Positions 7,517 to 14,391 are shown, counted from the first letter of the stretch. The stretch: 14,823 bases of DNA from CAZUCD01 sp964618855 (GCA_964618855.1 CAZUCD010000093.1:1-14823), one strand, 5' to 3'. A program made the numbers and translations. Notes: generated from the sequence alone by a model not told the origin.

Positions 7517-8068
7517 TCAGTTCTGCAGCAGCAGGTCGGAGGCGATCTGGCGGCTGCGGGCCTCTCCCACCAGTTCCGCGACGAGTTGCACGGCGAAGGC
7601 GGCGGCCGTTGCCGGGCCCCGGCTCGTCACGATGTTCCCATCCACGCAGACGGGGGTGCGGACGAGCGTGGCGACCTTCGAGACGTCTCCCTCGACCGAG
7701 GGGTAGCACGCAGCCTTGCGCCCCGCGAGAAGGCCCGCGTCTGCGAGCACAGCGGGTGAGGCGCAGATCGCGGCGGTGAGCTTCCCGGCGGACTTGTGGC
7801 GCTCCAGCGCAGCACGCACGCCATCGTGCTTCATCAGCGCCTGGTACGCCGGACCACCCGGGAGGACGATGGCGTCGAAGGTCCTTTCCCCGGCCTCCGC
7901 GAAGGTCGTGTCGGCGTGCACGGTGATGCCGTGAGCTCCCCTGACCTGGGTGCCGTGCGCGAGGGATGCCGTCGTGACGCCGATCTCGGCGCGGCGCAGG
8001 ATGTCGATGATCGAGATCGCCTCGATCTCCTCGAATCCGTCGGCGAGTGGTACGAGAACGTCCTTCAT
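7517..8068 (-). CDS. DJ-1/PfpI (ThiJ/YajL) family protein
   Basis: A 183-residue single-domain protein of the DJ-1 superfamily. GFEEIEA (11-17) supplies the conserved glutamate (E16, equivalent to DJ-1 Glu18). AAICASPAVL (99-108) holds the reactive cysteine C102 (equivalent to Cys106). VLPGGP at 68-73 is also typical. Members serve as oxidative-stress chaperones, glyoxalases or proposed deglycases for methylglyoxal-modified molecules; which applies here cannot be read from sequence. I chose the ATG at 8068 because it begins right at the first beta-strand (MKDVLVPLADGFEE). GAGGGGAG lies 11 bases ahead of it, and it overlaps the phosphatase stop in an ATGA. The frame extends 28 codons further upstream, but that part lies inside the phosphatase gene and looks non-native. 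The kinase gene follows after 12 bases. Confidence 0.93.
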   Translation of the reverse strand: MKDVLVPLADGFEEIEAISIIDILRRAEIGVTTASLAHGTQVRGAHGITVHADTTFAEAGERTFDAIVLPGGPAYQALMKHDGVRAALERHKSAGKLTAAICASPAVLADAGLLAGRKAACYPSVEGDVSKVATLVRTPVCVDGNIVTSRGPATAAAFAVQLVAELVGEARSRQIASDLLLQN

Positions 8069-8757
8069 GTAGGTGCTGTCTCCCCTCGGATGGGCTCGGT
8101 CCCGGCGAGGACTCGCCGGATCGCATCTCCAACGTCGCGCGGGTGCCTGCACAGCGCAACCGGATCAAGCGGGCGAAGCTCCTCCTCCGTGGCGCCGCTC
8201 CAAAGGGCGCCGATGAACGGGGCGCCGAGTCCGAGTGCGAGTTGTCCGTCCGGGGCCATGTCCCCGACCACGATCGCGCGGCTGCAGCCCAGCCGGCCCA
8301 TGATCCCGCGGGCTCCGGCGGGGTCGGGCTTGCGGGGGGTGCGCGGCGCGTCCTCTCCCTCGATGGCGTCCATGTGGGGCTCTATGCCGAGGCGGCGGCA
8401 CACCTCGATCGTGGCCGGATGCGGCTTGTTGCTGAGCACCGCGGTCCGGGCGATGGTCCGCGCGTCCCGCATCATCTCCGGGACCCCATCGTAGGTGCGC
8501 GCATGGACAACCGGGTGCGCGGCATAGATGGCACGGACGTCGGCGAGGTAGGCCAGCGCCTCGGCGCCTGTCAGGCTGGGCGCGGCACGGCGGCACAGTT
8601 CCACAATGCCGCTCCCAACCATCGTTCGAACGCTGGCGACCGTGTGCTCCGGGAGCCCCCGCGCGGCAAGCGGCGCGTTCACGGCATGCGCGATGTCCGC
8701 AAAAGCGTCCACAAGCGTCCCATCCAGGTCGAAGATGACCACAGTATCTGCTCGCAA
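8065..8757 (-). CDS. HAD-superfamily phosphatase, Gph-like (phosphoglycolate phosphatase type)
   Basis: A 230-residue HAD hydrolase with all four motifs. Motif I is FDLDGT with nucleophile D10 and D12, motif II is SNK at 109-111, motif III is K143 in RKPDP, and motif IV is GDMAPD (165-170). The helical cap inserted after motif I (about 16-85) is the C1 type found in phosphoglycolate phosphatases and beta-phosphoglucomutases. Likely substrates are 2-phosphoglycolate or another small phosphate ester; the family is promiscuous. I place the start at TTG 8757 because it directly precedes the first strand (RADTVVIFD) and has AGGGGG 8 bases ahead. The frame continues nearly 100 codons upstream, but that extension is arginine-rich, non-conserved and antisense to the membrane-protein gene. 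A GTG at 8742 is a weaker alternative. It is the first gene of the minus-strand operon and couples to the DJ-1-like gene through an ATGA overlap. Confidence 0.92.
   Translation of the reverse strand: MRADTVVIFDLDGTLVDAFADIAHAVNAPLAARGLPEHTVASVRTMVGSGIVELCRRAAPSLTGAEALAYLADVRAIYAAHPVVHARTYDGVPEMMRDARTIARTAVLSNKPHPATIEVCRRLGIEPHMDAIEGEDAPRTPRKPDPAGARGIMGRLGCSRAIVVGDMAPDGQLALGLGAPFIGALWSGATEEELRPLDPVALCRHPRDVGDAIRRVLAGTEPIRGETAPT
8080..8087 (-). promoter_or_regulatory. Shine-Dalgarno deciding the DJ-1-like start
   Basis: On the minus strand GAGGGGAG precedes the ATG at 8068 by 11 bases. This favours that start over an in-frame ATG 28 codons upstream. Confidence 0.55.
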
Positions 8758-8765
8758 TCGACCTG

Positions 8766-8771
8766 CCCCCT
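8766..8771 (-). promoter_or_regulatory. Shine-Dalgarno deciding the TTG start of the phosphatase
   Basis: AGGGGG on the minus strand lies 8 bases before TTG (8757-8755). It supports a short 230-residue protein rather than the long upstream open frame. Confidence 0.55.
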
Positions 8772-8828
8772 GTTGATGATCCGGCGGAACGACTCCCCGA
8801 GCATTGCCGGGATGGGATCTGGGCTCGA

Positions 8829-9698
8829 ATGGAAAGTGTAGGCGCCGGGACACAGGCCTTGGGATTCGGTGGTGGGTCTCCCGTCGGGGAGCGAAGCGTC
8901 GAGAATCCCCTTTTCCGCGCGGAGTTCCGCCGCTGGCGCGCGCGGCCGCTCTTCTACAGCGGCCTCGGCATCGTGGCGACGGTCCTGATCGCGTACATTG
9001 TGCACCAGCAGCGTGGGGGCGCCGTGCTCGCGCGCGGAACCCCAAACGCGATCCTCGACTTCCTGCAACGGACCTTCGTCTACGTCGTGAGGCCGAGTTC
9101 CATCGTGCCCGCCATCATGGTGTGGCGCGCGCTCTACAGCTTTCGCGAGGGGCCGTTCTACGAGCCGTTCCGGGTGACGTTCCTGCGGCCGGGGCAGTTT
9201 CTGTGGGGTGTGATTGCGGTGCCCTGCCTTGTGTCGGCGCTGATCCTGACCGCGTACACGGTCGGCTTCCTCGGCCCTGGGGTCTACCAACGCTGGCCCG
9301 CTGCCGTGTATCCGCCGGAGTTCCGCTGGATCTGCGAGTTCATGCCCCCGGCTCTGATTGTTTCGATCATCGTCGACGGAGTTGTGAATGGGTTCTTCGT
9401 GGCGCTGGTGACGGCGCACGCGGGCATCAAGTACCGGCTGTCGGCCGCGTCCCTTGCGCTGGCGGCGAGCGCCTGTGTCGTCGTGCAGGCGCTGAATTCC
9501 TACCTGGCCCCCGTGGCGCCCGAGATATCCATGTGGATCGCGCGCCAGTACCCCGGGAACATGGGCGTGAACTGGATACTGCCGAGCCTCCTACCCTACT
9601 ATCTCTACTCGATCCCGAAGCTGGCGCTCTGCGTGTTCATCTGGCGGCGCTGCGTGCGCAGCCTCGCCGTGTGCGTGGAGGAGTCGCGCCCAAGATGA
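8829..9698 (+). CDS. Multi-pass membrane protein, ABC-2-type permease-like (first of a pair)
   Basis: A 289-residue hydrophobic protein with about six predicted helices, near residues 41-59, 82-102, 123-148, 173-197, 202-228 and 249-273. A cytoplasmic-looking N-terminus ends in NPLFRAEFRRWRARP (26-40), the N-P-x-x-R-x-E pattern that opens many ABC-2 permease subunits. FLRPGQFLWG (118-127) resembles the short cytoplasmic motif before a helix in that superfamily. I do not recognise a specific family, so the transport role is inference. The start ATG lies 71 bases from the divergent phosphatase start and has only a weak purine-rich leader. The stop overlaps the next gene's ATG (ATGA), so the two are almost certainly made together. 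No ATP-binding subunit lies next to it. The last helix is followed by a short basic tail. Confidence 0.85.
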   Translation: MESVGAGTQALGFGGGSPVGERSVENPLFRAEFRRWRARPLFYSGLGIVATVLIAYIVHQQRGGAVLARGTPNAILDFLQRTFVYVVRPSSIVPAIMVWRALYSFREGPFYEPFRVTFLRPGQFLWGVIAVPCLVSALILTAYTVGFLGPGVYQRWPAAVYPPEFRWICEFMPPALIVSIIVDGVVNGFFVALVTAHAGIKYRLSAASLALAASACVVVQALNSYLAPVAPEISMWIARQYPGNMGVNWILPSLLPYYLYSIPKLALCVFIWRRCVRSLAVCVEESRPR

Positions 9699-10486
9699 CC
9701 GCGGAGTTCGGCGTGCGCCACCCTCTTGCCCTGCGCGAGACCGGGCGCCTGTTGCACCATGGGCCCACGCTCCTGATCGGCGTACTGCTGGTCTGGATGC
9801 CGCTGAGCTTCGTCCTGAGGGTCTTCTGGGAGGTGCTGCCGATTCCGGGTGCGCTCTCCGCGGCGGGCTACTTTGCGTTCAGGGCCATCCCGCTCGTGTT
9901 CAGGCCGGACATTCCGCTCGCGCTGGTCCTCATCGGCATCGTCTTCCCGGCTGGCGCATGGAGGACGGAGCGGTTGGAGCTCCTTGTCACGCCACAATCG
10001 CTGCGCCAGATCATCCTCGGCAAGGTCGGCCCGCCCTGCGCCCTCCTCGTGGTCCTGAACCTCATCTGCATCCCCGTGTTCTACCCGAACATCCTGGAAC
10101 AGCTCCCCGGAATCGTGGTGAGGCCGGAGCCTTGGCACGCGATGGCGAACGTCGCGCTGACGGCGATGGCCTCGATGGAGGACATCCTCTACTCGATGAT
10201 CTGCGTGTTGCTGGCTGCGCACGAGGCACTCCGCACGGACGACCGCGTGTTCGCCACGATGCGCATGGTGGGAACGGTCGCCGCAATCGGACTCGCCATC
10301 GCGTTGTGGGGGACAATCGTCGAGCTGCTGCTGGGGACGTTGCTCCTGAACGCGATGAACTGGACGGAGTACCTCGTGGCGAGCAACCTGGCGTTCCTGG
10401 TGCCGACGCTGACGCTGGAGACATTGATCATCGCGCGGACATGGCGGCGCGTGGTCGGAGCATACATGCTCAGGGACGGCGCCTAG
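9695..10486 (+). CDS. Multi-pass membrane protein, ABC-2-type permease-like (second of a pair)
   Basis: A 263-residue membrane protein with about six helices: near 24-42, 52-66, 74-88, 112-130, 192-220 and 230-248, plus a possible amphipathic helix at 155-176. It opens with HPLALRETGRLL, matching the N/H-P-x-x-x-R-E start of its neighbour. TERLELLVTPQSLRQIILGK (91-110) is a good match to the ABC-2 permease signature in which an E-x-L-x-L-L-x-T-P-x-S block precedes the I-L-x-G-K turn. The start ATG overlaps the stop of the previous gene, with GGAG about 12 bases ahead. The same frame is open far upstream, but that part is antisense-like and arginine-rich, so I reject it. The last 17 bases overlap the end of the converging exonuclease gene. 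Partner ATPase and substrate are not visible. Confidence 0.86.
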   Translation: MTAEFGVRHPLALRETGRLLHHGPTLLIGVLLVWMPLSFVLRVFWEVLPIPGALSAAGYFAFRAIPLVFRPDIPLALVLIGIVFPAGAWRTERLELLVTPQSLRQIILGKVGPPCALLVVLNLICIPVFYPNILEQLPGIVVRPEPWHAMANVALTAMASMEDILYSMICVLLAAHEALRTDDRVFATMRMVGTVAAIGLAIALWGTIVELLLGTLLLNAMNWTEYLVASNLAFLVPTLTLETLIIARTWRRVVGAYMLRDGA

Positions 10487-11819
10487 CCTCCGCGCGGCGG
10501 AGCTTGGCCTCCAGGCGAGCGGTTCGCCGCGCAAGATCCCCCGTTGCAGCCTCCAAGCGCCTGGTGGCGGGCCCGACACGATCAAGCATCGACTCTATGT
10601 CGGCCTCGAGTTCCAGCCGGCGGATGTGGCGCCGCAGGACGGAGAGGGCGCCCTCAGGGTCCCGCGAGGCGTGCTCCAACACCTTGGCGAGCGCGATGGC
10701 CGCCTGCATCGCGACGTCGTGGGACCCGTCGAGGAGGCTGCGCCAGTGCGCGGCTGCGCGGTCCGTGCGTCCTGCCCTCCGGAGCGCCGCCGCGAGGGCC
10801 GCGCGAACGCGCTCCTCGTCGGTGCGTGTCGTCGTGAGCACCAGCGCCCTGTCCAGCAGGTCAGCCGCGCCGTCCCTGTCGCCGCGCGCGGCGAGCAACC
10901 GGGCCATGCCCTCGTGCTCGGAGAGGCGCGTGGCCGCACCTCCCATCGGGTTGCCGTGGATCGCCGCGGCCAGGTCCAGCACGCCGGCCAGGGAGGCGAC
11001 ATCCTGCGCGTTGTGGCGCACGACCATCGCCATGCGGGCGTGCCCGACGCCGCGGCTGAACTCGTGGAAGGCGGCCGGGATCTCCTCGCCGTCGATGTCC
11101 AATCCGCGGTCCAGGCCGAGGATGCCGCGCTCGACGGCCTTGAGGGAGGCGCCGCCAAGGTGGGAGCGCCAAAGGCGGCGGCTGGGATGGAGGAGGTCGA
11201 TCTCCGGCATGCGGAACTCCCTGGGCCGCACGCGGTGTATGATGCCGCGTGACCTCAGGACGGGCATGTCGAACGACTTGCCATTGTAGTGCGCGATCGC
11301 GCGGAACTCCCCGATGCGCGCCGCCACGCGACGGATCAACTCCGCCTCGTCGCAAAAGTCGCGCATCAGGAACTGCTCGATGTGCATTTCTCCCGGGGAT
11401 GGCCGCCAAGCGAGGCCCACTAGAAACGCGACCGTCCCAGCCCCACCCGAAATGCCGGTCGTCTCCGTGTCGAGGTAGACAACCTCGCACGGTTCCGGCA
11501 CCCCTGACTCCTGCCCAAGGAGGCATCCGATTCCCGCAGTCACGTCGCCCAGCTCGACGCGCGGCGCGGGCAGGATCACATCCCCGGCTGCAACGGGCAG
11601 CCTCAGGAGCCGCCGTAGCACGGACCCCATGGGCCCCGACTCCTCGGCGAAGTCGCCCAGGGTTGGGATGGGCGCTTCCCGCTCGCGGGGGAGGGGCTCT
11701 GGCAGCGAGTTCGCGGCGAGGCCCACATGCGGAACGAGGCCCGCACGCGCGTCCTCGATCAGTGCCGAGGAGGCGCGCTTGCGGGCCTCGATGAGCTTCA
11801 AGCGGGCGGAGATGTCCAC
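10470..11819 (-). CDS. YprB/MrfB-like DEDD exonuclease (RNase H-like fold) with helical TPR-like C-terminus
   Basis: A 449-residue protein. Residues about 110-290 form a DEDD-type 3'-5' exonuclease domain: YLDTETTG (115-122; D117, E119), HYNGKSFDMPVL (177-188; D184), EIDLLHPSRRLW (206-217; D208) and RHNAQDVASL (268-277; D273). The spacing and the flanking DLLHPSRRLW and DIDGEEIPAAF match the YprB family closely. Residues about 300-400 are alpha-helical and repeat-like (TPR-type), and the tail is basic coiled coil. In Bacillus subtilis YprB (MrfB) works with the helicase YprA (MrfA) in repair of mitomycin-type DNA damage. No such helicase is in this window. The start is GTG at 11819, with a run of G about 16 bases ahead. 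It follows the unknown secreted protein after 37 bases and may share its transcript. Its end overlaps the converging membrane-protein gene. Confidence 0.9.
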   Translation of the reverse strand: MDISARLKLIEARKRASSALIEDARAGLVPHVGLAANSLPEPLPREREAPIPTLGDFAEESGPMGSVLRRLLRLPVAAGDVILPAPRVELGDVTAGIGCLLGQESGVPEPCEVVYLDTETTGISGGAGTVAFLVGLAWRPSPGEMHIEQFLMRDFCDEAELIRRVAARIGEFRAIAHYNGKSFDMPVLRSRGIIHRVRPREFRMPEIDLLHPSRRLWRSHLGGASLKAVERGILGLDRGLDIDGEEIPAAFHEFSRGVGHARMAMVVRHNAQDVASLAGVLDLAAAIHGNPMGGAATRLSEHEGMARLLAARGDRDGAADLLDRALVLTTTRTDEERVRAALAAALRRAGRTDRAAAHWRSLLDGSHDVAMQAAIALAKVLEHASRDPEGALSVLRRHIRRLELEADIESMLDRVGPATRRLEAATGDLARRTARLEAKLRRAEARRRP

Positions 11820-11856
11820 GCGATGCGGGGTGGTTCCCCCCTGGTGGTGCGGTGGG

Positions 11857-12438
11857 TCAGGTGTTGGCCGCGGCGGGGTCCTTCCCCTCGAGCTTCAGCA
11901 TGTACTTCTGCAGCATGACGATGTGGCGGTTGCCTTCCTTCTCCTGCGTGGCGGTCAGGATGGCGTTGCCGAAAAGGACATGGCGGCGGCGGCGCGTGAG
12001 CGAATCGACCGCTGCCTCACCGACGTTCGGGACGTGCTTGAAGTCGCGCTCGGCTCCTTCGCGCTGGTAAACCTCGTTCCAGAACTCGCGGGCGCGCTCG
12101 GGGGACTCGAAGAGCAGGATCCTCACCGTGATGTTGTCGACCTTCTTCTTGTTCACGTAGGTGTAGTCGCCGACGGCGCGCGCTCCCGAGCGCTTCCAGC
12201 GCTTGTGCTCGCCACGGACGGAGTCCCACTGCTGGCGGTTCAATGTCTTGGTGGTCGAAAGGTCCTCGAACTGGATGCCAGTCGGACCCTTGTAGTCCGC
12301 CCCGAGCGTGTCCGAAGGGACCCGGAGGTCGGCGAGGGTACCCTTGTAGAATGGACCGGCGACGGGGTCGCCCGCGTTCACGACGGGAACGACGAAAAGG
12401 CAACAGAACAGACAAAGCGAGGCGAGGAGGCTCCTCAT
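11857..12438 (-). CDS. Secreted protein of unknown function
   Basis: A 193-residue protein with a clear Sec signal peptide: hydrophobic residues 3-19, probable cleavage after VNA at 20-22. The +1 residue is glycine, so it is not a lipoprotein. The mature part is basic and soluble. A central block reads as strand-helix, NITVRILLFESPERAREFWNE in gist at about residues 102-122. It is followed by VPNVGEAAVDSL (136-147) and a hydrophobic strand VLFGNAILTATQ (153-164). That order (an F-x-S/T-P-E-x-A-x-x-F-W helix, then V-G-x-A-A, then a G-N strand) recurs in small exported bacterial proteins of unknown role, but I cannot name a family. GGGAG lies 8 bases before ATG. A 174-base gap separates it from rnhA, and the exonuclease gene follows after 37 bases. 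Confidence 0.8.
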   Translation of the reverse strand: MRSLLASLCLFCCLFVVPVVNAGDPVAGPFYKGTLADLRVPSDTLGADYKGPTGIQFEDLSTTKTLNRQQWDSVRGEHKRWKRSGARAVGDYTYVNKKKVDNITVRILLFESPERAREFWNEVYQREGAERDFKHVPNVGEAAVDSLTRRRRHVLFGNAILTATQEKEGNRHIVMLQKYMLKLEGKDPAAANT

Positions 12439-12611
12439 GAATGCGGCTCCCTGGGCCGTGGGGTGTGCCTGCTGGGGTTGAGACGACAGCGGGCTGCGGG
12501 GTTCGTATGAAGATCAAGCGCGAAGTTGGGGGAAAGCAAGGTCAACGCGCAATCCTCACCCGCGGAAGGTAAGACCGGAGGGAGGACCCGGGGGTTTGCA
12601 GTCGGGTCGAA
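12439..12611 (-). other. Non-coding gap between rnhA and the unknown secreted protein gene
   Basis: About 173 bases with no credible coding frame. It probably holds the promoter of the secreted-protein gene: a TTGACC at 12543-12538 on the minus strand could be a -35 box, but no good -10 sits at the right distance. Only short 4-bp stems are seen, so no terminator is called. Confidence 0.3.
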
Positions 12612-13052
12612 TCAGCCCCGTGCCAGCTTCTCGATCGCCTGCCCGCAGAGTTCGTCGCACCGCTCGTTGTCGCGGTTGCCGGCGTGGCCCTTGACCCAGC
12701 GCCACTCGATCTGGTGTCGGGAGGCGGCCGCGTCGAGCCGCCGCCAGAGGTCCTCGTTGAGCACGGGCTTGCCGGCCGCCGTGCGCCAGCGCTTCTTCTT
12801 CCAGTTCGCCATCCACTCGGTCAGGCCCTTCTTCACGTACTGCGAGTCCGTGTGCATCTCGACGATGCAGGGCTCCTTCAGCGCGTCGAGGGCCTCGCAT
12901 GCGGCGGTCAGCTCCATCCGGTTGTTCGTCGTATCGGGTTCGGCGCCGGAAATCTCACGGACGGCATCCCCGTGGCGCAGGACCGCCGCCCAACCCCCGG
13001 TTCCGGGGTTCGGGACGCATCCGCCGTCGGTGTGGATGACGACGCGCTTCAT
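12612..13052 (-). CDS. rnhA: Ribonuclease HI
   Basis: Cleaves the RNA strand of RNA-DNA hybrids, acting on Okazaki primers and R-loops in the cytoplasm. The 146 residues align with the E. coli type shifted by one position: D9 in HTDGG, E47 in NRMELTA, D69 in HTDSQYV, H123 in VKGHAGN and D133 in ERCDEL. The basic substrate-binding handle is present (KKGLTEWMANWKKKRWRT, 74-91), so this is the bacterial RNase HI form with the basic protrusion. The ATG overlaps the acetyltransferase stop (ATGA), and a G-rich run (GGGGGCGGGGG) abuts the start. It is the last gene of a coupled trio; a gap of 174 bases follows. Confidence 0.97.
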   Translation of the reverse strand: MKRVVIHTDGGCVPNPGTGGWAAVLRHGDAVREISGAEPDTTNNRMELTAACEALDALKEPCIVEMHTDSQYVKKGLTEWMANWKKKRWRTAAGKPVLNEDLWRRLDAAASRHQIEWRWVKGHAGNRDNERCDELCGQAIEKLARG

Positions 13053-13543
13053 CCCCCGCCCCCTGCAAGTCGCTCGAGTGCCTCGCCCTCAATCCCCATG
13101 ATGCGCCACTCGTCGAGGGTCTTCGCACCAAGCTTGCGGTAGCGGGAGAGCGCGAGTTCATTCCACTCTAGGACGATCCACTCCAAGCGCGGGGCTTTGC
13201 GGTCACGGCAAATGCGGGCCATTTCCCGCAGGAGTGCCGTCCCCACGCCGTTGCGGCGGAAGGCTGGCCGTACGTACAGGTCGTGGAGGTGGATCCCCTT
13301 GGCCGCCCTGAAGGTGGAGTAGTACTCGTACCAGATCGCCATCCCCGCCAGTTGGCCGTCCACCCGTGCCAGCATCGCGTGGACAATGGCGTCGGGACCG
13401 AAGATGGCCTCCCTGAGGGATTCGGGCGTCGCCCTGCAGCTCTCCAGCAGCTTTTCGTACTCCGCAAGCTCACGGACGAGTTCGCAGAGCAGCGCCTCCT
13501 CGCCCGGCTGGAGGGCGACGATGTCTATGCCGTCTGGGGTCAC
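13049..13543 (-). CDS. GNAT N-acetyltransferase, spermidine/diamine (SSAT)-like
   Basis: A 164-residue acetyl-CoA-dependent acetyltransferase. The core LHDLYVRPAFRRNGVGTALL (86-105) holds the acetyl-CoA-binding R-R-x-G-x-G loop at 96-101. RLEWIVLEWNELALSRYRKL (119-138) and GAKTLDEWRI (139-148) follow the pattern of spermidine/spermine N1-acetyltransferases, including E-W-x-V-L-x-W-N and L-D-E-W-R. Polyamines or other small amines are therefore the likely substrate, though diamine and thialysine acetyltransferases look alike. The start is GTG at 13543, overlapping the stop of the upstream gene as GTGA with no Shine-Dalgarno of its own, so translation probably depends on coupling. Its own stop overlaps the rnhA start as ATGA. 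Confidence 0.92.
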   Translation of the reverse strand: MTPDGIDIVALQPGEEALLCELVRELAEYEKLLESCRATPESLREAIFGPDAIVHAMLARVDGQLAGMAIWYEYYSTFRAAKGIHLHDLYVRPAFRRNGVGTALLREMARICRDRKAPRLEWIVLEWNELALSRYRKLGAKTLDEWRIMGIEGEALERLAGGGG

Positions 13544-14382
13544 GGGTCTGCTTGCGCGGTCTCGACGTTGAACGCCTCGGACGCGCGCACGTAGACCATC
13601 GCCTCGTGGCGCCGCGGGTCGTAGGGATTGCCGTCGGCCATGACGCGCATCTCTCCCCCAGCAAAGGCGATGACGCCGGTCCTGGGCAGAACCGACGCCC
13701 CAACAACCGAGAGTTTCCTTGGCCGCGGATCGGCATTCTCGCCCACCGCACCCGCACCGACCTTGATGTCCACGCTGACGAAGGTGGTCCCATCGGGACG
13801 CTTGGAGGCCATCACCTTGCCGGACGCGGCGACCGGCGCTGGCTGTGTCTTGGCGCGAAGCTCCGTCAGGGAGCCGCTGAAGTCGCGCGGCTCCAGGTCG
13901 GGCAGTTCCAGGGATTCGCGGAACACGACGCCCTTCGCGGTCTGGCCGGAGGTGAGCCCGAGCGATCCCGCCTTCAGCGCGGCATCCAGGGTCTTGAACT
14001 CCTCGTCGGTGAGCAGGTCGGTCCGGACGACATAGAAGTCCAGCGGGATGGTCGTAATCGGCACATCGAACTGCGCCACCGCGTCCTCGACGACGAGGCG
14101 GAGCCTGTCCGTCTCCACCGGGCTGGATTCGGGCTGGGGGAAGATGCGCACGACAAGCGTCTGTGTCTTGTCCTCGGGGGTGAAGACGACGCGGCCGGCG
14201 TGGCTGGCGGTCATGCCGCCGAGGATGTCGAACTTCGCGGCTATCTCCGACGGGCGCCGGTGCTTTATCGCGAGTCGCAGTTCAAGGCTTGTGGGCGGCG
14301 GTGCGCTCGATTGCGGGAACGCGATCGACCCGATCAGGAGCAGCAGGGCTGCGAACAGGATGATGATGGTGTGGGTGCTCAT
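13540..14382 (-). CDS. Exported protein with secretin-N (NolW)-like domain, no secretin channel recognised
   Basis: A 280-residue protein with an N-terminal hydrophobic segment (residues 5-22) that is either a signal peptide or an anchor. Residues about 32-110 follow the secretin-N pattern: a strand and helix (LELRLAIKHRRPSEIAAKF), a strand pair around VVFTPEDKTQTLVVRIF (65-81), then a helix ending AVAQFDVP (101-108). This resembles the repeat in PilQ/GspD proteins that ends in an (L/F)-D-V-P. The second half (185-270) is beta-rich (KVMASKRPDGTTFVSVDIKV, then KLSVVGASVLPRTGVIAFAGG). It could be a diverged beta-domain, but I do not see a complete secretin barrel. I chose ATG 14382 because GAGGAGG lies 9 bases ahead; an ATG three codons earlier touches that site. 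The stop overlaps the acetyltransferase GTG. The secretin-N call is by pattern only. Confidence 0.75.
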   Translation of the reverse strand: MSTHTIIILFAALLLLIGSIAFPQSSAPPPTSLELRLAIKHRRPSEIAAKFDILGGMTASHAGRVVFTPEDKTQTLVVRIFPQPESSPVETDRLRLVVEDAVAQFDVPITTIPLDFYVVRTDLLTDEEFKTLDAALKAGSLGLTSGQTAKGVVFRESLELPDLEPRDFSGSLTELRAKTQPAPVAASGKVMASKRPDGTTFVSVDIKVGAGAVGENADPRPRKLSVVGASVLPRTGVIAFAGGEMRVMADGNPYDPRRHEAMVYVRASEAFNVETAQADP

Positions 14383-14391
14383 GTGGCGCAT

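Noticed and set aside
6170..7759. A 529-codon plus-strand open frame opposite the histidine kinase and DJ-1 genes
   Set aside because: All kinase boxes lie on the minus strand. The plus frame has low-complexity composition with no recognisable domain and is a by-product of high GC.
8069..8152. 28 extra N-terminal codons for the DJ-1-like protein
   Set aside because: They encode a basic, non-conserved stretch inside the phosphatase gene. The internal ATG has a good ribosome site and begins at the first beta-strand.
8758..9045. Upstream extension of the phosphatase frame by nearly 100 codons
   Set aside because: The extension is arginine- and proline-rich, antisense to the membrane-protein gene, and precedes the first HAD strand. 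A TTG with AGGGGG 8 bases ahead gives a normal-length enzyme.
8804..9694. Long plus-strand frame leading into the second membrane protein, suggesting a 560-residue fusion
   Set aside because: That stretch is out of frame with the first membrane protein, whose own hydrophobic translation is the convincing one. The ATGA junction marks the true start at 9695.
10134..10150. TGGCACG-like stretch resembling the -24 half of a sigma-54 promoter
   Set aside because: The matching -12 element (TTGC) is missing, and it lies inside the second membrane-protein gene.
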